From an uncultured Bacteroides sp. (lineage in GTDB: Bacteria > Bacteroidota > Bacteroidia > Bacteroidales > Bacteroidaceae): a stretch of 64,000 nucleotides of DNA. Both the position numbers and the translations under genes were made by a program. The stretch lies in NCBI RefSeq assembly GCF_900547205.1, contig NZ_URFY01000020.1, positions 1 through 64,000 on the forward strand. The letters are read 5' to 3'. Of the stretch, positions 25,584 to 34,502 are shown piece by piece (position 1 is the stretch's first letter; every line of letters begins with the position of its first letter). The notes under the pieces are model-generated. The model searched no databases, was not told the DNA's origin, and was given only the letters and a program-made list of their open reading frames with translations.

Positions 25584-25848
25584 AATCGTAATAGTCCTTA
25601 AAGTGATTGTTCTCGTTTTTCTTATTGTCGTCAAGCATCTGCCGGGGTGAACGGATATGCTCAATCTCCAGACTGCCGTCCGGTTTCCCGAACCCGGAGA
25701 GTGAAGTGGTGATCATATAAAGGCAGCTTGCCATGAAAAGCACGAATGCCGTAGCTACGACAGCCACCCGCTGTCTCTCTGTCAGTTTCCGGCAGTATCG
25801 GCGTATCAGTCTATCCGTCCGTTTCAAATAGTTTCTTCTTCTTTTCAT
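25540..25848 (-). CDS. traL: Conjugative transposon protein TraL (DUF3989)
   Basis: 102 aa. Basic N-terminus (KRRRNYLKRTDRLIRRYCRK), one membrane helix at about 28-50, and a short acidic C-terminal tail. This is the DUF3989/TraL pattern. Its start overlaps traK by 4 nt and its end overlaps traM, so translation of the three is probably coupled. Confidence 0.85.
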   Translation of the reverse strand: MKRRRNYLKRTDRLIRRYCRKLTERQRVAVVATAFVLFMASCLYMITTSLSGFGKPDGSLEIEHIRSPRQMLDDNKKNENNHFKDYYDYGYPENQDTVRLVS

Positions 25849-26468
25849 CGCTCTACACTCCTTAAATCCTTATTTTCTAGAATAGTGAAATTCTCAATGA
25901 TGAACCCATTCGGGTTATCGTCCGACCTGACCGCATTCTGGAGCTGGCAGTCCGTCACCAGGCTGCGTTCCGTCACATTGCTTTCGCGGATAATCATCTG
26001 CCGGGCATACGTCCTTGCCTTGTAAGGGTAATCGGTAAAGTCACAGATTACGCTGTCCACTTGCAGTACCTGATTGATATTCCCTGAAATCAGCCGGTTA
26101 TAATATCCCTTTTCGGCAAAGTCTACATAGTAATGGTAGGCACTCTTGTCGGCAAGCAGCAGGGCACGATTGATATTATGCTCAATAGCATCCTTCTGTG
26201 GAGAAAGACTGAAGAAGAGTTCATGAAATCTTCTAACATGCTCCCTCGCCTCTGCCGGACGGTTTTGTGAAAGATCTTGAGAGAGAGCGAGCATCAGTGA
26301 CTTACCACCGTCCAGCACGTAGATCTTCTCCCGCTGCTTTTCGGCAAAGCTGTAGGAACTCCACAGCGCATAGCCGGTGACTAAGGTACAGCAGCAAACA
26401 AAAGCTATCAGCATCAGACGGATGCGTTTGAAGCTGCTTTCAATATTAGTTAATGACTTGAATTCCAT
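25845..26468 (-). CDS. traK: Conjugative transposon protein TraK (VirB8-like)
   Basis: 207 aa. An N-terminal anchor (about 18-38) precedes a periplasmic domain (LSQDLSQNRPAEAREHVRRF, GNINQVLQVDSVICDFTDYP, RESNVTERSLVTDCQL). This is the TraK family, structurally akin to VirB8, a scaffold of the inner-membrane complex. It lies between traJ and traL. Confidence 0.92.
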   Translation of the reverse strand: MEFKSLTNIESSFKRIRLMLIAFVCCCTLVTGYALWSSYSFAEKQREKIYVLDGGKSLMLALSQDLSQNRPAEAREHVRRFHELFFSLSPQKDAIEHNINRALLLADKSAYHYYVDFAEKGYYNRLISGNINQVLQVDSVICDFTDYPYKARTYARQMIIRESNVTERSLVTDCQLQNAVRSDDNPNGFIIENFTILENKDLRSVER

Positions 26469-26489
26469 ATATGACTTGTTTTTGAATGG

Positions 26490-27503
26490 TTATTTTCCAC
26501 GGAGACGTCCTCCGATATTTCCAAGTACGGCACCCCCTACACCGGCTGCAAAACTTCCGGCTTTCGTTGCCGTACGGTTCAGATTACGGGAATAATTTCC
26601 GGCACCTCCGGCCTGAACAATCCAACCGGCAACAGTTGGAACGGTAAAGTACCCAATGATTCCAATAAGCATAAAAATTATGTAAACACTATTTGAATTA
26701 TCCAGTGAATAATCAGGGTTTCCCTGCAATTCGGCGATATCGTTCTGAAGCATCAAAACTTGTAATTTGGCAAGCATACTACTGAACAAATCACTGACCG
26801 GAAGCCACATATAGACAGAGATATATCTGGTGAACCACTGACTAAGCGTGGACTGTAAACCGTCCCATACCGAAATGGCAAAAGCAATTGGCCCCAATAC
26901 CGAAAGGACTATCAGAAAGAAGGTCCTTACTGTATCTATCAACAGCGAAGCGGCTGCGAAAAGCAGTTCCAAGAGGCTACGGAAAGCGTCACGAATACTT
27001 TTCTCCATATTGTACATACCCACTTCCACATACATCCCCAAACGGGTGGCAGCATCCGCCGGTGACCATCCCAGTTCATCCAGTTGGCGGTCAAACTCCT
27101 CGTCGCTGGCCAGATGGGCGGTTTCGGGATTACGCATCAAGGCTTCTTTCTCAAGCTTATCTTTCTGTTCCCGGTACTGCTGCATATCCAGTGTCTGCCC
27201 TTCCAGCATCTTGTGTGTACCCTGTGCGATGGGACTAAGGATACTATTCATGGTTCCCAGCACCAGTGTCGGAAATAGCAAGATGCAGATACCAAGAGCA
27301 AAAGGACGAAGCAGAGGGTAGACATCTATCGGTTCGGCACGTGCCATCGATTGCCAGACACGGACGGCTACATAAAACAAGGCACCCAGTCCGGCGATGC
27401 CTTTGGCGACATCCAACATATCTGTACAAAGCAGCATCATCTGCTGATACAGACTCTCCAGAATCGTATGGAGGTTCGCAAAATCTATTGATAACAGTAC
27501 CAT
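26490..27503 (-). CDS. traJ: Conjugative transposon protein TraJ (VirB6-like)
   Basis: 337 aa inner-membrane protein with about six hydrophobic segments (about 30-48, 68-88, 180-210, 270-310) and a Gly/Ala-rich C-terminus (AAGVGGAVLGNIGGRLRGK). This matches TraJ, the polytopic channel component comparable to VirB6. It follows traI by 3 nt. Confidence 0.9.
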   Translation of the reverse strand: MVLLSIDFANLHTILESLYQQMMLLCTDMLDVAKGIAGLGALFYVAVRVWQSMARAEPIDVYPLLRPFALGICILLFPTLVLGTMNSILSPIAQGTHKMLEGQTLDMQQYREQKDKLEKEALMRNPETAHLASDEEFDRQLDELGWSPADAATRLGMYVEVGMYNMEKSIRDAFRSLLELLFAAASLLIDTVRTFFLIVLSVLGPIAFAISVWDGLQSTLSQWFTRYISVYMWLPVSDLFSSMLAKLQVLMLQNDIAELQGNPDYSLDNSNSVYIIFMLIGIIGYFTVPTVAGWIVQAGGAGNYSRNLNRTATKAGSFAAGVGGAVLGNIGGRLRGK

Positions 27504-27506
27504 AGG

Positions 27507-28136
27507 CTACCAGTATTTGGCATTTTCATCCCCGTAAAGCCGCATCACACGATCCATATCGTTTTTCTTTTTGGCACGCAGGTAGCTCACAGCAATGTTC
27601 TTGTTCGTATAGTAGCTGGCAAGATTCCGGTAGCGGCGCATATTGCGGTAGCATTCGTCCACCACATCCATACGGTCCTTGTCCGTCATACTCAGCGTAC
27701 TGACATTGATAACCTGTTTGAGATCCTGCAACACCCCGTTACTCTCTTCCAGAAGTCTGGTGTAACCGTAAGCAATGGCATCCAGCTCCTTTGCCGAAAA
27801 ATTCTCATCGTTCATCATCTTTCCGAAGCTGGTGACATAGATATCGGACACGTCGCCTACCATCAGAATGATTTCACGCACCTTGCGGGCATCTTTGACC
27901 AGGTTATTCACGGATTTCAGCGCATCGTAGTATTTTTTTGCCTGCTGATAAATCTTAACCGTTTCAGAAAAACTCTGTGCGGTACTGGTTGCAGTCTTGG
28001 AAGTATGTGCAATATTGTCCGACATATTGATGATACCCTGCGCGAGATTGCCGGGATCAGTAACTACCCATTGGGCGCTCACCCGAGTAATGCCCAATAC
28101 AAAAATCACATAAAATAAGATTGTCTTTTTTCTCAT
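27507..28136 (-). CDS. traI: Conjugative transposon protein TraI (DUF4141, VirB5-like position)
   Basis: 209 aa, signal peptide ending RVSAQ at about residue 21. The mature protein is mainly helical (NIAHTSKTATSTAQSFSETV, LKSVNNLVKDARKVREIILM), as in DUF4141/TraI. It is periplasmic and probably a pilus-associated subunit like VirB5; the analogy is inference. It sits between the DUF3876 gene and traJ. Confidence 0.88.
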   Translation of the reverse strand: MRKKTILFYVIFVLGITRVSAQWVVTDPGNLAQGIINMSDNIAHTSKTATSTAQSFSETVKIYQQAKKYYDALKSVNNLVKDARKVREIILMVGDVSDIYVTSFGKMMNDENFSAKELDAIAYGYTRLLEESNGVLQDLKQVINVSTLSMTDKDRMDVVDECYRNMRRYRNLASYYTNKNIAVSYLRAKKKNDMDRVMRLYGDENAKYW

Positions 28137-28147
28137 ATGCTTTTGTT

Positions 28148-28507
28148 TTAGTCTTCACTTTCTTTACGTACGTAATCTCCGCTTGGCGAGAAAGTAAGCA
28201 CATCCGTTGCTTCATTGTAGGACACGTCGACACGATATCCGGTATTGATGAAGAGATTGCCGTTCTCCTCCACAAGCAGATAAGTCTGTGGTTTCAGGCG
28301 GCGCGTCTTTCCGCTGCGTGAAAAGACGGTCACTTTATAAGATTCACCGTCCTTGTAAATCAGCACGTCAGGCTTGCCCTCCACGCTGCTCCACGAACCG
28401 CACAATTTATCGCGGTCCATTTCTTTCATATCCGCACATCCTTGTAATACTAGTGAGGCTATGCCTATCAGGCAGAGTGCCAGTTTCAATAGTTGTCTGT
28501 TTCTCAT
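28148..28507 (-). CDS. traH: DUF3876 lipoprotein (TraH position)
   Basis: 119 aa. Signal peptide with lipobox-like VLQGC (Cys24), then a small beta-rich domain (DKLCGSWSSVEGKPDVLIYK, ETDVLTF-like NEATDVLTFSPSGDYV) recalling lipocalin-like folds. By family (DUF3876) and position between traG and traI it corresponds to TraH of CTnDOT-type elements. Its role is unknown. Confidence 0.7.
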   Translation of the reverse strand: MRNRQLLKLALCLIGIASLVLQGCADMKEMDRDKLCGSWSSVEGKPDVLIYKDGESYKVTVFSRSGKTRRLKPQTYLLVEENGNLFINTGYRVDVSYNEATDVLTFSPSGDYVRKESED

Positions 28508-28516
28508 TCGTTGTTT

Positions 28517-31042
28517 TCATTTAGGTGTTGATACTTGTTTTTGTTCTTCCCGTTTCTTTTCAGCCAACCGCCGGATGGCAAGTTCAAGATTGCCGCCGAG
28601 TTCTTCCGCCATCTTCCGGGCTTCCAGTTTCTCTGATTCTTCCGTTGTGAACGTGTAATACTCCTCTTCGCTGACTTCTGTAGCATAGACTGCCGAATGG
28701 GTGCCGCCCAGACCGATCCATACTTCACGGTAGAAACGGCCCGGATGGTTTGCCTGGTTGATGGAAAGAATTTGTCCCCTTTCTTTCTCCGTGAGTCCCA
28801 GAAGCTTCTGGATATGCTCGAACTTGTTCATGTATTTGCGCTGGTCAAGCAGTATCTTGCAATCCGAATTATTGATGATGGCTTCCTTTACAATAGGCGA
28901 ACTGATGATGTCGTCCACTTCCTGTGTAACCACCACTGCCTCACCGAAATATTTCCGGACGGTCTTAAACAGATACTTTATGTATTCACTCATATTGGCA
29001 GACATCAGGGCTTTCCAACACTCTTCAATCAAGATCATCTTGCGGATGCCTTGTAGTTTTCTCATTTTGGAAATGAAAGTTTCCATGATAATCAGCGTCA
29101 CCACCGGAAGAAGTACCTTGTTGGAACTGATATTATCCAGTTCGAATACGATGAACCGTTTATTGGTCAGGTCAAGCTCCTTGTCAGAATTCAGCAGGAA
29201 ATCATAGTCACCGCCTTTGTAGAACGGCTCCAGTACATTCAAGAATCCGTCAATGTCGAAATCCTTTTCGCGTACTTTCTTTTCCTCGATCATCCGGCGG
29301 TAGTCGTCACGGACAAATTCATAGAAACCGTTGAAGTCGGGCTTGATCGTTTCATCTTCCGTAATCTTCCGGATATAGGCGTTTACCGCACCGGAAAGCG
29401 CCACCTCCTCCGAACGTTTCGGGGCTTCATCCTCCCGTTTCCAGAGAGTCAGAATGAGTGTTTTGATACTTTCGCGTTTCTCTACGTCAAGCTGTCTATT
29501 GTCAGTATAAAAGGGATTGAAAGCAATCGGATTGTTTTCTTCATACGTAATGTAAATCCCATCCTCCCCGTGTGTCCTGTCATGGATCATGCGGCACAAT
29601 CCCTGATAGCTGTTACCCGTATCCACCAGCAGGATATGCGTACCTTGTTCATAATATTGCCGCACTAAGTGGTTGGTAAAGAACGACTTTCCACTACCGC
29701 TGGGACCGAGAATGAATTTATTTCGATTGGTTATTATTCCCCGCTTCATGGGCAAATCAGATATGTCCACATGGATGGGAATTCCATTCTGCCGGTCAGC
29801 CATACGGATACCGAAAGGGCTGGGCGAGCTGCGGTAGTTGGTTTCAGCAGTAAAGAAACAAACCGCTTGTTCCAAGAACGTGTAGAATGATTCTTCCGCT
29901 GGGAAATCACCGGCATTGCCGGGAATACCCGCCCAATAGAGCACCGGAGTATCCACTGTGTTGTAACGGGGCGTACATTCCATCATGGCAAGCTGGCTGC
30001 CCGTATCGTTCTTTATCCTTCTGAATTCCTCCGCATCTTCCGCCCATGCCATCACGTTGCAGTGGCAGCGCACGGGCAATACGCCTTTGGTGTGTGCCTC
30101 GTCCAGATACATCTCCGTCCATTCCTGATTGACAGCGTTGCTGCGGCTGTACTTCGAGAGCGAGAGCATATTGCGGGAGGTCTTCTCCATCGACTGTAGG
30201 ATTTCCTGCGCGTCGTCAATGAATATAAACTGGTGATAAATGTGGTTGCACGGAAGCAGCAGGCCTACCGGAGCGGCAAACGAGAGGCGGCAGTCACTGC
30301 GGTCGGTGGACATACGCTCATAGCGCATATCGGTGGACACTTTGCCCGGCAGGTCTGCCGTATCCGAAAGGGTGTGCAGGCAGAGCCGCTTGTCACCGAT
30401 ACGCATCCTGCCCGGTTTGAGGCAGATGTCCTGAAGAACGGCGGTCTTGTTTTCAAGGGACAGTGAAAAGTATTTCTCCACCAGCCCTGGGCATTCTTTC
30501 GTACCGGTGATCTCGTCCGTTTCCAAACGGCGAAGGCTGACAAGCCCCGAATCGTTCATGATACGCTCAAACTGTTCAACCGCTTCCATAAATCTGGCTG
30601 CCATATCCTTGTCAGTTATTTCTTTAGGCAAAAGGAAGCCACGGCAGAGCGTGTTAAAGTCGCTCCTTTGACGGCTGCGTTCACGGGTGGTCTTCGTCAG
30701 GTACAGGTAGCATCTGTGATTCAGGTACGGACGCTCGTTGAAATGGCGTTCATAACTTTTCGAGAGGAAACTCTGTTCTTCCGTTTTAAAGCCGGGGGAA
30801 TAGTTTTCTTTCGTGAACCAGTCCTGCTTGCAGACGACCGAATAATTGGGCAGCACTTTTATTGCCTTTATCCACGAGGAATGGATGGCCTCGTATTCCT
30901 CCGCCGTCACGGTGTAGAGTTCGGGGAGTTCCACCTCAAAAACTACTGTCAGATCCGCATCCTTACTCACTACGCAACCATTCTCCACGGCCAGCAGGGG
31001 GAACTTGCGTTCCAGTGTTTCCGCTTTCAATACGTTTCTCAT
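28517..31042 (-). CDS. traG: Conjugation ATPase TraG (VirB4-like)
   Basis: 841 aa. The N-terminal ~400 residues form the VirB4-type domain. The ATPase part has Walker A GPSGSGKS at 446-453, Walker B ending MILIEECWKAL, and a later TQEVDD segment. It would power assembly of the transfer channel at the inner membrane. It is the largest tra protein here and overlaps traF by 4 nt. Confidence 0.95.
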   Translation of the reverse strand: MRNVLKAETLERKFPLLAVENGCVVSKDADLTVVFEVELPELYTVTAEEYEAIHSSWIKAIKVLPNYSVVCKQDWFTKENYSPGFKTEEQSFLSKSYERHFNERPYLNHRCYLYLTKTTRERSRQRSDFNTLCRGFLLPKEITDKDMAARFMEAVEQFERIMNDSGLVSLRRLETDEITGTKECPGLVEKYFSLSLENKTAVLQDICLKPGRMRIGDKRLCLHTLSDTADLPGKVSTDMRYERMSTDRSDCRLSFAAPVGLLLPCNHIYHQFIFIDDAQEILQSMEKTSRNMLSLSKYSRSNAVNQEWTEMYLDEAHTKGVLPVRCHCNVMAWAEDAEEFRRIKNDTGSQLAMMECTPRYNTVDTPVLYWAGIPGNAGDFPAEESFYTFLEQAVCFFTAETNYRSSPSPFGIRMADRQNGIPIHVDISDLPMKRGIITNRNKFILGPSGSGKSFFTNHLVRQYYEQGTHILLVDTGNSYQGLCRMIHDRTHGEDGIYITYEENNPIAFNPFYTDNRQLDVEKRESIKTLILTLWKREDEAPKRSEEVALSGAVNAYIRKITEDETIKPDFNGFYEFVRDDYRRMIEEKKVREKDFDIDGFLNVLEPFYKGGDYDFLLNSDKELDLTNKRFIVFELDNISSNKVLLPVVTLIIMETFISKMRKLQGIRKMILIEECWKALMSANMSEYIKYLFKTVRKYFGEAVVVTQEVDDIISSPIVKEAIINNSDCKILLDQRKYMNKFEHIQKLLGLTEKERGQILSINQANHPGRFYREVWIGLGGTHSAVYATEVSEEEYYTFTTEESEKLEARKMAEELGGNLELAIRRLAEKKREEQKQVSTPK

Positions 31043-31362
31043 GATTCTTTTCTTTTTTTGGTCAGTAATCGGAATAGTCTCTTGCGGTGGATCAGATAGC
31101 GCGGATGGCGTTTTTCCGCCAACAGCTTCATCAGCCCGTGTTCACCGTACCGGGTGTTCAGGCGGAAAGTAACCCAGACGAGCAGGGAACCGGATATGAC
31201 TCCGAAAGGAATGCATATCCATTGGTTCACGCCTGCCACATACAGGATGATCACCGCAAGAAGCACGGCGACCAGTCCGCCGGCGAAGATGAAAAGATAC
31301 TGCGACTTCAAGCCTTTGAACTCTATCGGATTTCCCGCACCTTTGTTAATCTGGTATTCCAT
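31039..31362 (-). CDS. traF: Conjugative transposon protein TraF (DUF4133, VirB3-like)
   Basis: 107 aa with two adjacent membrane helices (about 24-66) and a basic C-terminus (LAEKRHPRYLIHRKRLFRLL). This is DUF4133/TraF, in the place of VirB3 just before the VirB4-like ATPase gene. The stop overlaps the traG start by 4 nt. Confidence 0.9.
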   Translation of the reverse strand: MEYQINKGAGNPIEFKGLKSQYLFIFAGGLVAVLLAVIILYVAGVNQWICIPFGVISGSLLVWVTFRLNTRYGEHGLMKLLAEKRHPRYLIHRKRLFRLLTKKRKES

Positions 31363-31368
31363 GACCGG

Positions 31369-31665
31369 TTAGAGGAAGAAGGAACGCAGGATGGTGGCGG
31401 CTACAATTAAAAAGATGCAGGCGAAGAACCAACTGGCTGCCGTCTTGCTTGTATCGGGATCACCGCTTGAAAACTTACCGTAGGTCTTGATGCCGCCTAC
31501 AAGCCCCAGCACGGCGCCGATAGCGTAGCAGAGCTTAGTGGCCGGGTCAAAATAACTGGTCATCATACTTGTGGCTTCGTTGATACCGGCAAGGCCCTGG
31601 CCTTGCGCAAATACACTCGCTGCGACAAACGCGCACATAACGGAAAAAAGGATTCTCTTTCTCAT
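31369..31665 (-). CDS. traE: Conjugative transposon protein TraE (DUF4134, VirB2-like)
   Basis: 98 aa from MRKRILFSVM (31665). Longer in-frame starts upstream run into the promoter and are rejected. A cleavable signal peptide (to about SVFAQ) is followed by two hydrophobic helices around a short polar turn, the layout of a pilin-like VirB2 subunit. It is the first gene of the traE-traQ operon; a TATATTTG box lies 43 nt upstream. Confidence 0.9.
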   Translation of the reverse strand: MRKRILFSVMCAFVAASVFAQGQGLAGINEATSMMTSYFDPATKLCYAIGAVLGLVGGIKTYGKFSSGDPDTSKTAASWFFACIFLIVAATILRSFFL

Positions 31666-31707
31666 TGTCGAATCGTTTAAGGTGAGACATAAAATTGATT
31701 TCGACTG

Positions 31708-31715
31708 CAAATATA
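31708..31715 (-). promoter_or_regulatory. -7 box of the traE-traQ operon
   Basis: TATATTTG on the minus strand fits the Bacteroides TAnnTTTG consensus and lies 43 nt before the traE start. A TTG about 22 bases further upstream could be the -33 element, slightly wide of the usual spacing. The 10-bp repeats at 31750-31779 lie just beyond it. Confidence 0.6.
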
Positions 31716-31749
31716 GATGGGATAATTTGCTGAGATACAAGTGTTTCAT

Positions 31750-31779
31750 CAGGTGTCGGCAGATGTCATCAGATGTCTG
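31750..31779. repeat. Three tandem 10-bp repeats upstream of traE
   Basis: CAGGTGTCGG, CAGATGTCAT and CAGATGTCTG stand head to tail with a period of exactly 10 bp, one helical turn. A partial fourth unit precedes them. The same arrangement recurs at 35768-35807. They lie just upstream of the traE promoter, where an activator would bind. Confidence 0.7.
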
Positions 31780-31847
31780 CTAAATGGGACTGAATTGAAG
31801 ACGAAAGGTGATTATTAGCTAATTCTCCGTAATCTCAAACAAAAAGT

Positions 31848-31891
31848 TAACATATATGTTATCATTATATCGGATTAATTCCCTATTTTTG
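31848..31891 (+). promoter_or_regulatory. Promoter and palindromic operator of the toxin-antitoxin-chaperone unit
   Basis: A perfect 14-bp palindrome, TAACATATATGTTA (31848-31861), lies 23 nt before a -7 box TATTTTTG (31884-31891), which is 20 nt from the toxin start. Palindromes overlapping the promoter are the normal target of antitoxin autorepression, so the antitoxin at 32387 probably binds here. Confidence 0.6.
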
Positions 31892-31911
31892 TGCCATGAT
31901 TTGATAGAAGA

Positions 31912-32406
31912 ATGAAAATTTCACTTATAAAGTTGGACCAATTCTCAGGCAGAAGGACTAATTTCTATACTGTTGCAGTGGACGATGATGATAAATCCTT
32001 GTTCCAGCATTTTATAGAAAGTAATCTGGAGCAGCATGGTACGGAAATCCGGAATCTGCTGATGCGAATCAAAACGATGGGGGATGTCACCGGAGCACGG
32101 GAGCAATTCTTCAAACTCAGGGAAGGCAAAGCGGATGACGCCGTAGCCGCATTGTATGACATTCCTTCAAAAAAGCTTCGCCTTTATTGCCTGAGATATG
32201 GCAATTGCACCGTCATTTTGGGTGACGGGGGACCAAAGACAACCCGTACATACAATGAAGATGAAAATCTTGACGGGATAGTACGATTATTGCAGAGAAT
32301 ATCGAAATTATTGGATAATGGCATCAGAAACAGGGATGTGCGTATAAATGAAGACGGCACCATCGACTGTGACGATGAAATAACGGATGAATATGAAGAC
32401 GACTAA
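31912..32406 (+). CDS. RelE/HigB-type toxin of a toxin-antitoxin-chaperone module
   Basis: 164 aa. The central part (about 20-125) has the RelE/ParE superfamily look of HigB-like toxins: REQFFKLREGKADDAVAALY, LRLYCLRYGNCTVILGDGG. RelE-type HigB proteins cleave mRNA on the ribosome. An acidic tail of about 25 residues follows. It lies toxin-first, as in higBA operons, and overlaps the antitoxin gene by 20 nt. Toxin activity is inferred from fold pattern and operon structure. Confidence 0.78.
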   Translation: MKISLIKLDQFSGRRTNFYTVAVDDDDKSLFQHFIESNLEQHGTEIRNLLMRIKTMGDVTGAREQFFKLREGKADDAVAALYDIPSKKLRLYCLRYGNCTVILGDGGPKTTRTYNEDENLDGIVRLLQRISKLLDNGIRNRDVRINEDGTIDCDDEITDEYEDD

Positions 32407-32803
32407 AGGAAACGTATTTTTTGATAATCTGGCGGATTCGCTCGATGCAGCCGAATACGCGCGTGTTAAAAGCCGTATGTGTGTGGCGGTTAAAATTGCC
32501 GACGCGCTTAAACAGAAAGGCATGACACAAAGGGAACTTGCCCGTCTGATGGGGAAAAAACCCTCTGAAATATCCCGTATGCTTACAGGGACAATGAACC
32601 TTACGCATGATACGATGTTTGACTTGCAGCAGGCTTTAGGTATTGAGCTGATAAATGTCGCTTCATCGGGCATACGTGAAGTTCCGGACATTAATTTGTC
32701 CGTCGTATTGAAACGAAATTCTGAATATAGCACACTTCCGGAAAAGGACTTCGTCCGCACAGGCTTCCTTGCCTATAGCGGTGAGGTAAAGGTGGTGCCT
32801 TAA
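32387..32803 (+). CDS. HigA-type HTH antitoxin
   Basis: 138 aa. A helix-turn-helix of the XRE/Cro type lies at about 37-90 (DALKQKGMTQRELARLMG, KPSEISRMLTG). It should bind the toxin and repress the operon at the palindrome at 31848-31861. The ~48-residue C-terminal extension after the HTH is of the length needed for a chaperone-addiction tail, as in SecB-dependent antitoxins. Starts at 32387 and 32393 are both possible. The SecB-like gene follows after 11 nt. Confidence 0.82.
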   Translation: MNMKTTKGNVFFDNLADSLDAAEYARVKSRMCVAVKIADALKQKGMTQRELARLMGKKPSEISRMLTGTMNLTHDTMFDLQQALGIELINVASSGIREVPDINLSVVLKRNSEYSTLPEKDFVRTGFLAYSGEVKVVP

Positions 32804-32814
32804 AAATTAGAGTT

Positions 32815-33270
32815 ATGAAAGAAGAGAAAGTGGTTAATATTGCATTGGTCAAAATCCAGGAAACCGGATTCAGGTTCAATACGGATTTCGATTACAACGG
32901 CTACGACAAGGAGAACATTACAGTCGGTTATGGTCAGAAATTCCATGTTGACATGCAGGCGCAAACCGTCGGTGTGGAACTGACTTTTATTTTTTCAGAT
33001 AAATCATCGAACACCGACCTGGTTACACTCTCTGTAAATTCGGTGTATACCATATCCAACCTATCCGGCATTCTGAAGGTGGAAGACGGTGTTTATAAAA
33101 CAAATGAAGACCATGTCATACCTAAAATAATCAAACTTTCCATAGGCACGATGCGCGGTATTCTTTATATGAAATTGAAAGATACCGTCCTTTCGGATAT
33201 GTTACTGCCCCTGATACCAAGTGACTTTATTTCTGCCACTGGAAATATAGACGGCACAAAAGCAGGCTGA
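32815..33270 (+). CDS. SecB-like chaperone of the toxin-antitoxin module
   Basis: 151 aa, beta-rich. It has alternating strands (FRFNTDFDYNGY, MQAQTVGVELTFIF, VTLSVNSVYTI) and a C-terminal helical segment ending TVLSDMLLPLIPSDF. This matches small SecB-like proteins of Bacteroidetes, in which a conserved run near the C-terminus reads RGILY...LPLI. In tripartite TAC systems such a chaperone folds and protects the antitoxin. The fit is by pattern and by position; a stand-alone hypothetical is the alternative. It ends at the terminator at 33297-33338. Confidence 0.62.
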   Translation: MKEEKVVNIALVKIQETGFRFNTDFDYNGYDKENITVGYGQKFHVDMQAQTVGVELTFIFSDKSSNTDLVTLSVNSVYTISNLSGILKVEDGVYKTNEDHVIPKIIKLSIGTMRGILYMKLKDTVLSDMLLPLIPSDFISATGNIDGTKAG

Positions 33271-33296
33271 TCGCCCGCTTTTTACAGATAACAGCT

Positions 33297-33338
33297 AAAA
33301 GCCTGTGTATTCCTTTTGAGAGATACACAGGCTTTTTT
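33297..33338. terminator. Bidirectional terminator between the chaperone gene and traD
   Basis: A 14-bp stem (33297-33310 with 33323-33336), 12-nt loop and six T on the plus strand, four on the minus strand. It closes both the toxin-antitoxin unit and the converging traA-traD operon. Confidence 0.85.
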
Positions 33339-33386
33339 GCATACATTGGTAAACCAAATATTTCCAATGAAACCTTGTCTAAAGTC

Positions 33387-34067
33387 TTACAAGTATTGTT
33401 TCCAATCGGTTGAGGAGTTAAGACCGGCCTTTGTTTTTCGTACCGGCAACGCATTGCCTTCCCCATCAAGATACCTGTCCATCAGATTCTCAATGATGCT
33501 TTTATTCTCCACCTGGGAAGAAAAGACCTCAAAAAGGTCTGTCTCCCGGATAGCGTGCAGGGTGAGGGCGGCACGGCGGGACTTGTTTTCGTCCTTATCC
33601 GCATCATCCAACTTGAACAATACATTAGCGGCGTTGTCAAGGTCGGCCGGTGTTACGACCTGGGATATGGACTCAACTTCAGGAGACATCCCGTCCAGTT
33701 CTTCTTGTTCTTCTTTCAGCGTTTTCATTTCCTCCAGTGATAATTTACATTCCACTTCTTCCTCCGGGATCTCTTCGTCTTCCCCAATATAATCCGTACC
33801 CATTTCCAAAGGTTCACTCATATAGGGAGCCACGGTCTGCCCCGCGTTCTCATCCAGATAAACATAGCGGGTGCTGCCCATCACGTCCGGTTCATCCGTA
33901 CTCTGCGGTTTGGATGCTGCCGGTTCTGTCTTGTCTACTGCTGTGGACGGTTTTATCTCATAAAGCAGGTCACAAATTTCACGAACCTTCTTTTTCTGTC
34001 CCCATACCTTATATAATAGGTAGGAAACGCACGCAAGGCGTACCGACAAATAGATTAGATGTTCCAT
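33387..34067 (-). CDS. traD: TraD-like conjugation protein
   Basis: 226 aa. A short N-terminal membrane helix (about 3-20), then a long Glu/Asp-rich region (about 75-150) and a basic C-terminal end. It fits the TraD-position protein in CTnDOT-like elements, between the DUF3408 gene and traE; I think the family is DUF4122 but cannot confirm. Function unknown. It overlaps the DUF3408 gene by 13 nt. Confidence 0.6.
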   Translation of the reverse strand: MEHLIYLSVRLACVSYLLYKVWGQKKKVREICDLLYEIKPSTAVDKTEPAASKPQSTDEPDVMGSTRYVYLDENAGQTVAPYMSEPLEMGTDYIGEDEEIPEEEVECKLSLEEMKTLKEEQEELDGMSPEVESISQVVTPADLDNAANVLFKLDDADKDENKSRRAALTLHAIRETDLFEVFSSQVENKSIIENLMDRYLDGEGNALPVRKTKAGLNSSTDWKQYL

Positions 34068-34489
34068 TCTATTGGTTTTTGATTGGCTTCCCGATTATAC
34101 ATCGCATTGATTATGTCCTGATACTTCTCCAGATGATCGGACAGCACACTGTTCACAAAAGTAGGCACGGACATCTCCGGTGCGATGACCGGCAGCACTC
34201 TGGCAAATGCCTTATACAAAGAATCGTGAATATAAGTCTGCCGTCTCGCTCCTGTCAGCTTCATTTGCAGGAATTGCTTCCGGTATTCGTCAAAGCTGTA
34301 TGGCTGTGAGCTTTTCTTTTCACCGGACGGTTTCTTCTCCTTTACTTCCGGCGGTTCTGAAGCCAGGATTTCCCGCTCCGGTTCTTTTTCCGATTCCTTT
34401 ATCTTTTCCAATGCCGTGGTATCTCCGGCCATTACGCGTTTGAGCGCATCCTCGTCCACATCATAGACGGTCCTCTTCTTGCTTGTCAT
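34055..34489 (-). CDS. DUF3408 conjugation protein
   Basis: 144 aa. A charged, flexible N-terminal half with many Lys and Glu is followed by a helical C-terminal domain (RKQFLQMKLTGARRQTYIHD, FVNSVLSDHLEKYQDI) of the DUF3408 family, which suggests a ribbon-helix-helix-like dimer that may work with the ParA protein encoded 13 nt upstream. Such genes are named traB or traC in various elements, so no symbol is given. Confidence 0.82.
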   Translation of the reverse strand: MTSKKRTVYDVDEDALKRVMAGDTTALEKIKESEKEPEREILASEPPEVKEKKPSGEKKSSQPYSFDEYRKQFLQMKLTGARRQTYIHDSLYKAFARVLPVIAPEMSVPTFVNSVLSDHLEKYQDIINAMYNREANQKPIEWNI

Positions 34490-34502
34490 AGTTACGTGCG
34501 AT

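Noticed and set aside
31369..31749. Longer traE start at 31749
   Set aside because: It would place the -7 box inside the gene and precede a clear signal peptide starting at 31665.
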